A stretch of DNA of 32,653 nt from NCBI GenBank assembly GCA_015233565.1, contig JADFXM010000070.1:1-32653 (forward strand), in the 5' to 3' direction. This DNA is from Candidatus Rifleibacteriota bacterium (lineage in GTDB: Bacteria > Muiribacteriota > Ozemobacteria > Ozemobacterales > Ozemobacteraceae). This document shows positions 1 to 8,124 of this stretch, piece after piece; position 1 is the first letter of the stretch; each line of letters opens with the position of its first letter. The notes below the pieces were generated by a model. It did not search any database and was not told the DNA's origin. It worked only from the letters and a program-made list of their open reading frames with translations. The position numbers and the translations under genes are program-made.

Positions 1-77
1 GAAAAGAAAAAAAGCAAAAACAATCTCTTTTAAAGAAAGAAATTTTAAGCTCCAAATCAGAAACTTTTGTGAATCAA

Positions 78-119
78 CGTAACAATTTAGCAGAGAAAAA
101 CCGTATCAATTTAGCAGAG
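78..119. repeat. Tandem 18-bp repeat, probable end of an IS21-like element
   Basis: CGTAACAATTTAGCAGAG (78-95) and CGTATCAATTTAGCAGAG (102-119) match at 17 of 18 positions with a 24-bp period. Two tandem ~20-bp repeats spaced 22-24 bp are typical of the subterminal transposase-binding repeats of IS21-family elements. The reading frame of the neighbouring MerB-like gene ends inside the second copy, so the repeat probably marks the junction where an insertion cut that gene. No transposase is visible in the 77 bases to the left, so the family assignment is inference. Confidence 0.45.
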
Positions 120-345
120 CGCCATAGAAGTTGGTTGGTGCTAGGGAGAAAGGATGAATTACCCATATTTTCGGTTCGTTTGGATGTAAAACTACTCCAT
201 GATATTCTTGTAACGCATATAAGGCGTTAACTACATCATTTGAATCTGTATTAAATATTTTTGAGAGATCTGAAATTTCTGGTGCAAATCCATAATCGAG
301 AATATGTTTTAGGATTGCATAATGCATTTCGCCAATGTGAATCAT
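106..345 (-). pseudogene. Truncated MerB-like (alkylmercury lyase family) N-terminal fragment
   Basis: The 79-residue frame reads as an N-terminal winged-helix-type domain (HYAILKHILDYGFAP, then a helix-turn-helix stretch) ending in the motif EYHGVVLHP...WVIHPFSLAPTNF. That motif is characteristic of the start of alkylmercury-lyase-family (MerB-like) proteins, which normally continue for another 100 or more residues with the cysteine-containing catalytic part. Here the frame stops six residues after PTNF, in the tandem repeat at 78-119, so the catalytic domain is missing. The start is well supported: AAAAGGAG lies about six bases before the ATG at 345. It is therefore a genuine gene start that lost its 3' part, probably by insertion or IS-mediated deletion. 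The fragment could be expressed as a small DNA-binding-like peptide, but no function is expected. The family assignment rests on the motif alone. Confidence 0.6.
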
Positions 346-463
346 GAAAACTCCTTTTCTATTCGTAAACTCGCTTCAATGCGAAGCCGAAAGTTGACCC
401 AGGCACAGCGCCTAAACCAAGAAATAATTAGTAGGAAGCAGTTTATTGAACGCTTACGATTCT

Positions 464-1036
464 TTATTGAATGAGTTTAATTTGGGGGGTAAGCTTTTTG
501 TAATAATCCTCTCGAAGTAAACCAAATACCAAGGAATCTTCTATCACATTGTTTTTGAAAAAATGCTGCCTGAGGAGCCCTTCCTCAATAAAATTCATTC
601 TTTTTATCAATTTCAAGGAAGGAACATTGTCTTTCCCGATAAAAGCTTCAATCCTGTTCAGATTTATTTTCTCAAAACCGTATTCGATGACTTTCTTAAT
701 GGCCTCGGTCATTAAGCCTTTGTCTTTGAAATCACCGTTGGTCAAATTATATCCAATCTCGGCACGCCGGTGTTCGAGATACCAGGTATGGAATCCGCAT
801 CTGCCAATGACCAGTTCGGTTGCTTTGTCGATCAAGAGAAAATTAAGGAATGACTTGTTCCAGGTCGTACTTCCTCTTTCGTATCTCACCTTTTCTTTCG
901 CAAACTCAGCTTCGGTATTGCATCCGAAGAAAATTTTCAGGTCATTCTCTGAATAATTTTCAAACACATATTGCTCTACTTCAGGCGTCAATAACCTGAG
1001 CTTCAAACGGTCGGTAATTAGTATTTCAAATTTCAT
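464..1036 (-). CDS. GNAT-family N-acetyltransferase (RimJ/RimL-like)
   Basis: A 190-residue protein with the layout of the RimJ/RimL-type GNAT group (Acetyltransf_3). The beginning ILITDRLKLRLLTPE is the usual TERLxLR entry strand. The middle carries LVIGRCGFHTW and the conserved EIGYNL strand at about 93-99. The acetyl-CoA-binding loop and helix follow (GLMTEAIKKVIEYGFEKINLNRIEAFI), then the NVPSLKLIKRMNFIEEGLLR tail. It would transfer acetyl from acetyl-CoA to an amine of a protein N-terminus or small molecule in the cytoplasm; the substrate cannot be told. Length is normal. The ribosome site is weak (AGAGATGATAA before ATG). It stands alone between the truncated MerB-like gene and a long gap, with no clear operon partner. 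Confidence 0.88.
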   Translation of the reverse strand: MKFEILITDRLKLRLLTPEVEQYVFENYSENDLKIFFGCNTEAEFAKEKVRYERGSTTWNKSFLNFLLIDKATELVIGRCGFHTWYLEHRRAEIGYNLTNGDFKDKGLMTEAIKKVIEYGFEKINLNRIEAFIGKDNVPSLKLIKRMNFIEEGLLRQHFFKNNVIEDSLVFGLLREDYYKKLTPQIKLIQ

Positions 1037-1236
1037 TTATCATCTCTAATGCGTGGATTCGTTTGTAAATGCTGAATAGGAAATCGCTTTCCCAGTTTAA
1101 TATATCATACTCAATTCCAGTTGAAAAGCGTGGTTTTCCTCATCGGTTGTGCTGCACGAGACCAATTTGATAGGTTTCTTAAATTGATGAGAATGGATTC
1201 ATAACGCTGATTAAACAAATTTAGTCCTGTTTTCAC

Positions 1237-1572
1237 TTGGTACAAGAACCCTTTTCATGGGTGGAAGCTCTTGAAAAACGAGTAAGAAGTCAGTATCATA
1301 TTTCAAACAAAATTTTCAATCTCTTGAAGATCTTCTATTTCAGAAAGGTTTTCCTGAAAACTATTTTGTGAGCATCTCCTTTTGGGAAAGGATTTTCGGT
1401 AAAAGGAAGGAAGTTGTATGCAATTGAATTTAAAATTGATTTCGGGGGAACAACTCCCATCGCTACCATTGAATATCTGAAAGCTCCAATTCAGGAACCA
1501 GATCCTGAATGTCGCTATGAGAGCGAAAGGGATTTGTTGAGTATAGGGATTCTTCGTTGTAAACTTCACTAA
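1237..1572 (+). pseudogene. Possible decayed gene, reading frame split over two shifts
   Basis: Three protein-like stretches follow one another in different frames. They begin LVQEPFSWVEALEKRVRSQY, then QSLEDLLFQKGFPENYFVSI, then KLYAIEFKIDFGGTTPIATI, the last ending at a TAA at 1570-1572. Joined by two frameshifts they would give roughly 105 residues with plausible composition. No family is recognised and no good start with a ribosome site is seen. It may equally be chance open sequence in a 617-bp gap between the acetyltransferase and the dehydrogenase. Confidence 0.25.
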
Positions 1573-1580
1573 TCCCTATA
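1542..1580. promoter_or_regulatory. 10-bp perfect inverted repeat / stem-loop upstream of dehydrogenase
   Basis: TATAGGGATT (1542-1551) pairs perfectly with AATCCCTATA (1571-1580) across a 19-nt loop. It lies about 75 bp before the dehydrogenase start. It is not followed by a T-run on the plus strand, so it does not look like an intrinsic terminator. An operator or mRNA leader hairpin is possible. The element is seen; its role is unknown. Confidence 0.4.
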
Positions 1581-1653
1581 GGGCTTGAGAAAAAAATTGG
1601 GATATTGAATCAGATGCTTCTTTCTGAGATTAAAATAAAATGAGGAAATTTAA

Positions 1654-2619
1654 ATGAGGGCAATCATTTTTGATTCTGAAATATGTGTTGTTAGCAATTT
1701 TGCCAAACCCGAAAGAAAAGCTGGCTGGTCTTTGATCCGGCTTATCAAAGGTGGAATTTGCAACACAGATCTGGAAATCCTTAAAGGTTATATGAATTTT
1801 AAAGGAGTTATGGGGCATGAGTTTATCGGAGAAGTTGTTGAAAGCGATAAAGTTGAGTTAATCGGGAAAAGAATAGTTGGAGAAATTAATGCAGCATGCG
1901 GAATTTGTACGACCTGTTTGGTAGGACTTGGGCGTTTTTGCCCCAATCGTTCTGTATTAGGCATTCAGTCTTTGAATGGTTGTTTCTCGGATTTCTTTGT
2001 TCTGCCTGACAGAAATATTCATATTGTTGCTCCCGAAATATCTGATAATCAGGCTGTTTTCATTGAACCACTTGCTGCTGCCTATGAAGTTACTGAACAA
2101 ATTATTCCTCAAGAATGCTTCAAGTGTGTTGTTCTTGGGGATGGAAAGCTTGGAGTTTTGTGCGCCTGGGTTCTGAGCACGTTTTGCGCTGATGTTACAA
2201 TTGTCGGAAAACACTCTGAAAAGCTTCAAAAAGCTTTTTGGAATGGGATCAAAACAGTGAATTTAAGCGAGAGCATGCCTTCAGATTGCGATTTAACAGT
2301 GGAAGCAACGGGAACAATCGGCGGGTTACAAAACGCCCTTGAGATAACTAAACCGCGAGGAGTTGTGGCCTTAAAGTCAACTGTTGCCGGAATGGAGAAA
2401 ATTAACTTGTCTTTAGCTGTGGTGAAGGAAATTAGCATTATAGGCTCAAGATGTGGCCCATTTTATAAAGCGCTGCAAGGAATGAAAGCGCATCATTTTC
2501 CCGTTGAACGGCTTGTTGATGGTGAATATAAAATTGAAGAGGGGATAAAAGCTTTCCAAAAAGCACGTGAACGCGGAGTGGCAAAGATATTACTGAATAA
2601 TTGCGCAAAAGAGCTTTAA
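1654..2619 (+). CDS. Zinc-dependent alcohol dehydrogenase-like protein (MDR superfamily)
   Basis: A 321-residue medium-chain dehydrogenase/reductase. The N-terminal GroES-like domain has the catalytic zinc ligands C36 (GGICNTD) and H55-E56 (MGHEF). The structural zinc lobe has C82, C85, C88 and C96 in CGICTTCLVGLGRFC. FIEPLAAAYE (E138) matches the usual third-ligand region. The Rossmann fold shows LGDGKLG at 161-167 and ends in the usual KPRG-VV-KST strand. It should oxidise an alcohol or polyol with NAD(P); the substrate is not evident. The short N-terminal domain resembles the threonine/sorbitol dehydrogenase-like group that acts on sugar-type polyols. The start is supported by TGAGG nine bases upstream of the ATG. 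It appears monocistronic: about 500 bp of non-coding DNA follow. Confidence 0.9.
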   Translation: MRAIIFDSEICVVSNFAKPERKAGWSLIRLIKGGICNTDLEILKGYMNFKGVMGHEFIGEVVESDKVELIGKRIVGEINAACGICTTCLVGLGRFCPNRSVLGIQSLNGCFSDFFVLPDRNIHIVAPEISDNQAVFIEPLAAAYEVTEQIIPQECFKCVVLGDGKLGVLCAWVLSTFCADVTIVGKHSEKLQKAFWNGIKTVNLSESMPSDCDLTVEATGTIGGLQNALEITKPRGVVALKSTVAGMEKINLSLAVVKEISIIGSRCGPFYKALQGMKAHHFPVERLVDGEYKIEEGIKAFQKARERGVAKILLNNCAKEL

Positions 2620-2767
2620 GTCTTGATGGAAAAGATGAATCATCTAAAGTGATTAAAATTTCTTTGTAACAAAAAAATTATTCCTTTTCGTTCATTCAAG
2701 TGGATGTTTATACTAGATGTGTACAAGTTTTGGCTGGCTGGGAAGTTTGCCCGGATTTCTGATCCTC

Positions 2768-2893
2768 TCTATGAAGCTGTGAAAATTCGAATTTTTTGAG
2801 ACAATTTGGGTCCATTTCCTCGAAAATCGGCATGAATTCAACCTCAAATTTGTACCCGACTCACAAAATTTAGATTATTTCACAGTTTCTATG
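2768..2893. repeat. Long imperfect inverted repeat in the gap before the kinase gene
   Basis: The arm beginning GAAGCTGTGAAAATTCGAAT (2773 onward, to about 2802) matches the reverse complement of 2858-2891, which begins GAAACTGTGAAATAATCTAA. Most positions agree over ~30 nt with one or two small gaps. The left arm also contains the perfect 14-bp palindrome AAAATTCGAATTTT. The whole is ~125 bp inside the non-coding stretch 2620-3146. It may be a MITE-like relic or a regulatory structure. No flanking target duplication was found. Nothing else was recognised in this gap. Confidence 0.4.
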
Positions 2894-3146
2894 TATCCAT
2901 TTTTCGGATAAAAGCTATTCGTTGGAATTGAAATGGATTATTTGCAAAATGTAAACCCAAAGGATATCATTGCAGGGAATTTTATTTAAACCCTTTGTTA
3001 AATCTAAAAATAAGGGCGAATTTGATGAAAAGATTTGCCTGGATTGTTGTAACTTGAAATGGATTTTAAAAAATTGAATTTAATGAGAGAAGCCAACGCA
3101 AAACTTAAATTCTTAAACTTCGTTGGAAGGGGAAAATTCAATATTA

Positions 3147-6100
3147 ATGTTTGAACCTGGAACTTTAGTCGGAAGGCATTACAAACTGATTTCCAAAATT
3201 GGGGAAGGTGGGATGGGGCATGTTTGGAAGGCCCTTGACATCAATCTCGACCGCGAAACAGCAATCAAGTTTCTTCAGGATGAGTCTGCATTGGATGAAA
3301 AGGCTGTTCAGCGTTTCCTGAATGAAGGACGGGTTCTTGCCACCCTGAAACACCGTTGTGTTGTCGATGTCTATACCTCTGATGTTGATGAGAAAAGCAA
3401 GGTTCCATTTCTTGCAATGGAGCTGATACATGGGCGTCGGCTTGACCAGATGATGGATGATTATAAAGCGAAGCCTGCCTTAGCGCTGCATCACATGCTT
3501 GAGCTGCTCGACGGAATTTTGGCTTGTCACGAAAAAAATATCATACATCGGGATCTCAAACCGGGAAATGTTCTGATAGACCATGATGGCCGTCTCAAGA
3601 TAGTGGACTTTGGGATTGCAAAGACAACTAAAATGCAAACTCAGGCTGGAAAAACACTCGGAACTCCGCAATACATGTCTCCAGAACAAGGCCTTGGAAA
3701 GCTTATCACTAGAAAGTCAGATATTTATTCAATAGGAATCCTTTTTTGGGAAATCCTGACTGGCCACCCACCTTTTGATATATTAGATGAGACTTCTAAC
3801 CCGCATCTTGCTATTATGCTTATGCATATTAATAATCCTCTTCCCCTGGAACAACTCAAGAACTTTCCGAATGCAATTCCATTTATCAATCTTTTGAAGA
3901 AAATGCTTGAAAAGGAAGCTGAAAAAAGGCCAGAAATCCCTGAAATCAAGAGTTTTATAGCGGCGAAACTTGCCGAATTTGACCCAACAAAAAATTCAGT
4001 GAACGGGAAGGGAACGCCAATGTTGTTTGGCGGGAACTATCGCCTCGACGAAATCATAGGTCAAGGCGGAATGGGAGTTATCCATAAAGCCTGGGATAGC
4101 AGTCTCGACAGAGTCGTTGCGATCAAAATTCTGCACGAAGAAATCGCCCGTGAAAAGACCGAAGTAGATAGATTTCTGCATGAAGGTAAAATTCTCGCCA
4201 GTGTTAAGCACCCCAATGTTCTGGACATTTTTGCTTCCTCACGCGATGCTGCTTCTGGAAAGCCATTTCTAGTCATGGAATACCTCGCGGGGACTTTGCT
4301 TTCAGAGTTAAAGGAGGGACTTGCTTCATCCAAGGGGCAGATTGTCCCTCTCATGCTTCAACTTTCTGAAGGGCTCAGGGCTTGCCACTCCAAAGGGATC
4401 ATCCATCGGGATCTCAAACCAAGCAATATTATGGTCACGAATGATGGGACGCTCAAGATTTTTGATTTTGGTATTGCAAAAGGTGCGGTAAACTTGACTC
4501 GAACTGGTATGACTCTTGGAACTCCACAGTATATGTCTCCCGAGCAGTGTCTTGGGGCGAAAGATATCACTCCGAAATCAGACATGTACGCAGTTGGAGT
4601 CATTTTCTGGGAATTGATATTTGGTGAGCCTCCGTTCAAACCTTTTCCTGGTGAAAGTGACGTGTTTTCTGTGGCACGTCAGCAGATAGAGGCGACTCTT
4701 CCGTTAAAAGCGCTTGATCCTTCAGATCCTTTCTTTTCACTTCTTGGTGTTGTTTATGGCCTTCTCGATAAAGATCCAACAAAGCGACTCGACGCGCCCG
4801 ATCTTGCAGAAAAACTTGAAAAGTGGCTGGTCGAACATCCTAAACTGGATTCCATTGGATCACTGAGTCCGCGCCACAAAAGAACCACAACCAAACAGGA
4901 CATTCAGGAGCTTGTTGCTCAAACTGTAAATGCGCGTTCAAAGCGAAAACAATATGCCGTAATCGGCGCGTTGTTGGCCAGTGTGACGATTGGAGGATTA
5001 ATCTTTTGGAACTATCCTTCCAGGCAGCCTGTTAAAGGAACAAGCGACTCACGTCAAACCTCTGCATTAACTCAGACGACGAATTCCCCTGTGGCGACTT
5101 CAGCTAGCTCAGCTGTTTCAACTTTGGTTTCAACTCTTGCCACACCAACGTTTTCACCACCAACCCAAACTGAAACTAAAGTTGCCCAGCAGCCTGCTAT
5201 TACTTCTTCAGTTTCTACTTCCACCGTTGCTCCTGATATCAAGCCATCTGTTACATCGATAGCGGTTGCAAAATTAACAAAGCCGGCTTCTGTAGCTTCG
5301 CCTGCTGGTGCATTAAAACCCAAGCCGATTCAGTTACCACCTTCTTTGCCTTTGTCGGAGCAACCGCCACTTAACCCACCAAAACAAGAACCTGTGACAC
5401 CTGTGACACCTTCGACACCATTATCACCCATAACAACCTCAACTTTGCCCTCGGTTCCGTTACCAGCTTCAGTCGTAACAGCGCCAGTTGTAGCTCCGAA
5501 AATTGACATTGACAATCCAGATCTCGGAAATGGCATAAGGATTCCTCTGGCACGGATTCCAGCCGGATCTTTTCAAATGGGTGCAGACAAAGGCGAGAAG
5601 GATGAAAAGCCGCGCCACTCGGTCAACATTTCAAAGTCTTTTCTGCTCGGAAAATTTGAAGTGACTCATGCTCAATACAAGCGCGTTTTTGGGCTTCCGC
5701 ATACTTCATATCAACCTGGTGGTGATTTGAAGCCGGTTGGTCCGATCAGTTGGAACGAAGCAATAATAATGTGTAATGCGCTCAGTGAAAAACTGGGTTT
5801 AAAAAAGTGTTATTCAATGGTCGCAGAATCAGCTGTTTGCGATTTTGAAGCTGATGGATTCAGACTTCCAACGGAGGCAGAGTGGGAATATGCCTGCCGA
5901 AGTGGTGGAAACTCTGAATTTTATTGGGGAGATTCGATCAGTGAGAATTATGGATGGTCCAAAGGAAATTCTAAAGGAAGTCTCCATGAGGTTGGGACAA
6001 AGCTCCCCAACTCATGGGGATTATATGATATGACCGGAAACGTTGATGAATGGTGCAATGACTGGTATGGAGCTTATAAAGGTGAGGCTCAGATTGATCC

Positions 6101-6941
6101 TCGTGGGCCGAATTCCGGGTCCGATCGAGTGTTGCGTGGAGGAGCCATTGTCGATTCAGGTCGATTTTTTCGCTCAGCCCACAGAGATTATGGCAACCCA
6201 TTATCCCAGAAATTTTATCACGGATTTCGTGTCTGTCGTCTTCTACCAGAAGGAATTTCAGCAACAATTTCGCCGGCACTTGTCCCCTTTACCCAACAAC
6301 ATTCTGTTATTCAGACGGGAATAAAGGTTACACAGGAAAGTGTAAGATTGAAGAGCGGAGAAATTGAGATTTTGTGTAAAAATTCTGATGCAAAAGTGAA
6401 GATTGACGGATACAACAAAGGAAGTGTAAATAAGCCAATTGTCATCCTGAACACCGGAAAAAAACTTAAAATAGAAGTGATCGCACCTGGATTTGATACG
6501 AAGGTCTTATATAAAGTGGTAAAACCGGAGACTCGTTTGAAAGCAACAGTGATTCTTGAAAAGAAAAAAACGAAAAAGAAGGTGGAGAAAGAGCCGACTG
6601 TTGCAAAAGAAACCTCGACTAAAAAGGACAGTTCACCTAAAAATCTTCCAACCGAGGGCCCTGGAAATCTAAATGGCCCTGACGAACCAGGTATTTCTAA
6701 TAATTCCGGTGATTCTTTAGCAAAAGAGGGGGCAGGAGCAACGGATACCGGGGAAGATAATTCTAATTTAAGTAATCAGCCAAAGGAAATAGGAAACGAG
6801 AGCCCAGGGGCAACGGATACAGGAGAAGACAATTCAAGGGATCGCACAAACGAGATGGGAAACGAAGGGACAGGGGCAACTGAAACTGGGGAAACCAGCG
6901 ATCCTAACGACAAAACAGAACCTATTACGCACGGATTGTGA
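3147..6941 (+). CDS. Membrane Ser/Thr kinase with two tandem kinase domains, FGE-like and PEGA domains
   Basis: A 1264-residue signalling protein, numbered from the ATG at 3147. Kinase 1 (~11-270) has the glycine loop GEGGMG (19-24), K41, HRDLKPGN (D136), DFG (D154) and GTPQYMSPEQ. Kinase 2 (~297-560) has GQGGMG (305-310), K327, HRDLKPSN (D422), DFG (D440) and the same activation segment. Both look catalytically complete. One TM helix (~603-621) follows, then a Pro/Thr/Ser-rich spacer to ~790. An FGE-sulfatase/SUMF1-like domain (~793-1032, ending GFRVCR) lacks the catalytic cysteine pair of true formylglycine-generating enzymes in RVLRGGAIVDSG. A PEGA domain (~1071-1138), a Lys-rich stretch and three acidic GATDTGED-type repeats complete it. 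The kinases should be cytoplasmic and the rest extracytoplasmic. An in-frame TTG at 3123 would add eight residues but lacks a ribosome site; GGAAGGGG lies 14 nt before the ATG. Confidence 0.93.
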   Translation: MFEPGTLVGRHYKLISKIGEGGMGHVWKALDINLDRETAIKFLQDESALDEKAVQRFLNEGRVLATLKHRCVVDVYTSDVDEKSKVPFLAMELIHGRRLDQMMDDYKAKPALALHHMLELLDGILACHEKNIIHRDLKPGNVLIDHDGRLKIVDFGIAKTTKMQTQAGKTLGTPQYMSPEQGLGKLITRKSDIYSIGILFWEILTGHPPFDILDETSNPHLAIMLMHINNPLPLEQLKNFPNAIPFINLLKKMLEKEAEKRPEIPEIKSFIAAKLAEFDPTKNSVNGKGTPMLFGGNYRLDEIIGQGGMGVIHKAWDSSLDRVVAIKILHEEIAREKTEVDRFLHEGKILASVKHPNVLDIFASSRDAASGKPFLVMEYLAGTLLSELKEGLASSKGQIVPLMLQLSEGLRACHSKGIIHRDLKPSNIMVTNDGTLKIFDFGIAKGAVNLTRTGMTLGTPQYMSPEQCLGAKDITPKSDMYAVGVIFWELIFGEPPFKPFPGESDVFSVARQQIEATLPLKALDPSDPFFSLLGVVYGLLDKDPTKRLDAPDLAEKLEKWLVEHPKLDSIGSLSPRHKRTTTKQDIQELVAQTVNARSKRKQYAVIGALLASVTIGGLIFWNYPSRQPVKGTSDSRQTSALTQTTNSPVATSASSAVSTLVSTLATPTFSPPTQTETKVAQQPAITSSVSTSTVAPDIKPSVTSIAVAKLTKPASVASPAGALKPKPIQLPPSLPLSEQPPLNPPKQEPVTPVTPSTPLSPITTSTLPSVPLPASVVTAPVVAPKIDIDNPDLGNGIRIPLARIPAGSFQMGADKGEKDEKPRHSVNISKSFLLGKFEVTHAQYKRVFGLPHTSYQPGGDLKPVGPISWNEAIIMCNALSEKLGLKKCYSMVAESAVCDFEADGFRLPTEAEWEYACRSGGNSEFYWGDSISENYGWSKGNSKGSLHEVGTKLPNSWGLYDMTGNVDEWCNDWYGAYKGEAQIDPRGPNSGSDRVLRGGAIVDSGRFFRSAHRDYGNPLSQKFYHGFRVCRLLPEGISATISPALVPFTQQHSVIQTGIKVTQESVRLKSGEIEILCKNSDAKVKIDGYNKGSVNKPIVILNTGKKLKIEVIAPGFDTKVLYKVVKPETRLKATVILEKKKTKKKVEKEPTVAKETSTKKDSSPKNLPTEGPGNLNGPDEPGISNNSGDSLAKEGAGATDTGEDNSNLSNQPKEIGNESPGATDTGEDNSRDRTNEMGNEGTGATETGETSDPNDKTEPITHGL
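6735..6905 (+). repeat. C-terminal acidic repeats (GATDTGED type)
   Basis: Three degenerate copies of about 22-25 codons, beginning GATDTGEDNSNL, GATDTGEDNSRD and GATETGETSD, close the kinase gene. The DNA is also similar (GGGGCAACGGATAC and variants). Such low-complexity acidic tails are usually flexible and prone to length change by slippage. Confidence 0.7.
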
Positions 6942-6956
6942 TTATCTACGAGTCAG

Positions 6957-6986
6957 AATGGGATTTTCCACCAGAAAATTCCCATT
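6957..6986 (+). promoter_or_regulatory. Intercistronic hairpin between kinase and PEGA-protein genes
   Basis: AATGGGATTTTC (6957-6968) pairs with GAAAATTCCCATT (6974-6986) around a 5-nt loop, with one bulged base. It lies 16 bases after the kinase stop and six bases before the AGGAGG of the next gene. No T-run follows, so it is more likely a processing or stability hairpin than a terminator. It also argues against an in-frame ATG at 6958, which lies in the stem, as the start of the next gene. Confidence 0.5.
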
Positions 6987-7002
6987 TAATATAGGAGGAA
7001 AA

Positions 7003-8067
7003 ATGCTAAATTATTTTGGAGAAAGACATTTCTTGCTTTTCATGATTTTTGTAGTTTTTCTAGGTCTGAATACAGGCCAGGAAGCATTTGCAGAAAAATC
7101 CAAGGATGACGATGCTCCAAAAAAGCAAAAACATAGTCCCAAAAAAATTGGCAAAACTTCAGAAAAGCCAAAGGAAAAATTGGAAGACAAAACTGCTGAT
7201 ACCCAAGCAGACACTTCCGGTTCTGTCGTTGATGGAAATACTCCGGCGACGGATACTTCCACAAATAGTGGGACTGATTCATTAACATCTTCAAATTCTG
7301 GCCAAGATGTCGATCCAGAAGCTCCAAGGCAACCAGGCACACCTGGAACTGTGCCAAAAACACTTCCTGTGTTTGAAGTTCCTGGTTGGAATGTTCCAGC
7401 TAAAGAAACTCAACCCGCCTCCGAGCTTATTTCTACGAACCAGTCAGAGTCTCGAAAAGCTTCTGGTGGGATTTATGTAAATTGCCCCACGTCGGATGCC
7501 AAGGTCCGCGTCAATGGAATTTTGAAAGGGTCTGTGAACGAAACTCTCAAGATTTCTGAAACGGGGATTTGTGACATCGAAATTTTCGCCCCCGGCTATG
7601 TAACGCATAAAGTGACGCAAAAGATTCCTGATAGCGAAATATTAAGCTTTGATGTCAACCTCCAGCCACTGAATTCCACATCCACTCAGCCTTCCGTGAC
7701 GGAAGCAAAGGTCGAGAAAAAAATAACAAAGGAAGTAGCCGGAGCTTGGAAGGTAGAATTCAAGGGAAGTAGTAAGGCAATTCTTCGAAAGGATTCCATT
7801 GTTGAAATTCAACAAAATGGTTCTTCAGTTACCATGATTGCTGATACGTATCTTCCGAATCGATCAATGGTCAGCATGAAAGATTGGGCACTCATGGAAA
7901 AATACCGCTGGACAGGCGTATTCGAAAATAACAAGCTTAAACTGCAGGCATGGAAAGGCCAGCTTCAATTTGAGGCAACGATCGATGAGTCCGGAACATT
8001 GCTTGTAGGCAAGGTTAATTCAAGTGCCAACCGCTATCATACATTCGTAAATCTTCGAAGACTATAA
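7003..8067 (+). CDS. Secreted PEGA-domain protein
   Basis: 354 residues from the ATG at 7003, which has an ideal AGGAGG five bases upstream. A signal peptide (LLFMIFVVFLGL, cleavage after AFA-30) is followed by a Lys/Asp-rich then Ser/Thr/Pro-rich disordered region (31-150). A PEGA domain (~156-222) contains SDAKVRVNGILKGSVNETL and APGYVTHKV. A C-terminal beta-rich domain (~245-354) begins GAWKVEFKGSS and ends YHTFVNLRRL; it resembles small lipocalin-like sheets but is not assigned to a family. The PEGA domain is clearly related to that of the kinase immediately upstream (SDAKVKIDGYNKGSVNKPI). The two genes lie 61 bp apart and are probably cotranscribed. A periplasmic partner or ligand competitor of the kinase's sensor region is a reasonable inference, not shown. 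Confidence 0.85.
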   Translation: MLNYFGERHFLLFMIFVVFLGLNTGQEAFAEKSKDDDAPKKQKHSPKKIGKTSEKPKEKLEDKTADTQADTSGSVVDGNTPATDTSTNSGTDSLTSSNSGQDVDPEAPRQPGTPGTVPKTLPVFEVPGWNVPAKETQPASELISTNQSESRKASGGIYVNCPTSDAKVRVNGILKGSVNETLKISETGICDIEIFAPGYVTHKVTQKIPDSEILSFDVNLQPLNSTSTQPSVTEAKVEKKITKEVAGAWKVEFKGSSKAILRKDSIVEIQQNGSSVTMIADTYLPNRSMVSMKDWALMEKYRWTGVFENNKLKLQAWKGQLQFEATIDESGTLLVGKVNSSANRYHTFVNLRRL

Positions 8068-8124
8068 ATTTCCTGATGCTTGAGAGGATTCCTTTACGAC
8101 TCCTAACTCAGTTTTCATCATCAG

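Noticed and set aside
549..956. 135-codon plus-strand frame over the acetyltransferase
   Set aside because: Shadow of the GNAT gene on the other strand; Ser/Leu/Phe-rich with no family signal.
2733..2755. TGGCTGG...TTTGC before the kinase gene as a sigma-54 promoter
   Set aside because: The GG-GC spacing is 11 rather than 10 and the -24 element is poor.
5530..6240. True sulfatase-activating (formylglycine-generating) activity of the FGE-like domain
   Set aside because: The two catalytic cysteines of the active-site segment are absent; no sulfatase gene is in the window.
6958..7002. Upstream ATG for the secreted PEGA protein
   Set aside because: It lies within a hairpin stem and would bury the signal peptide behind 15 residues; the ATG at 7003 has AGGAGG.
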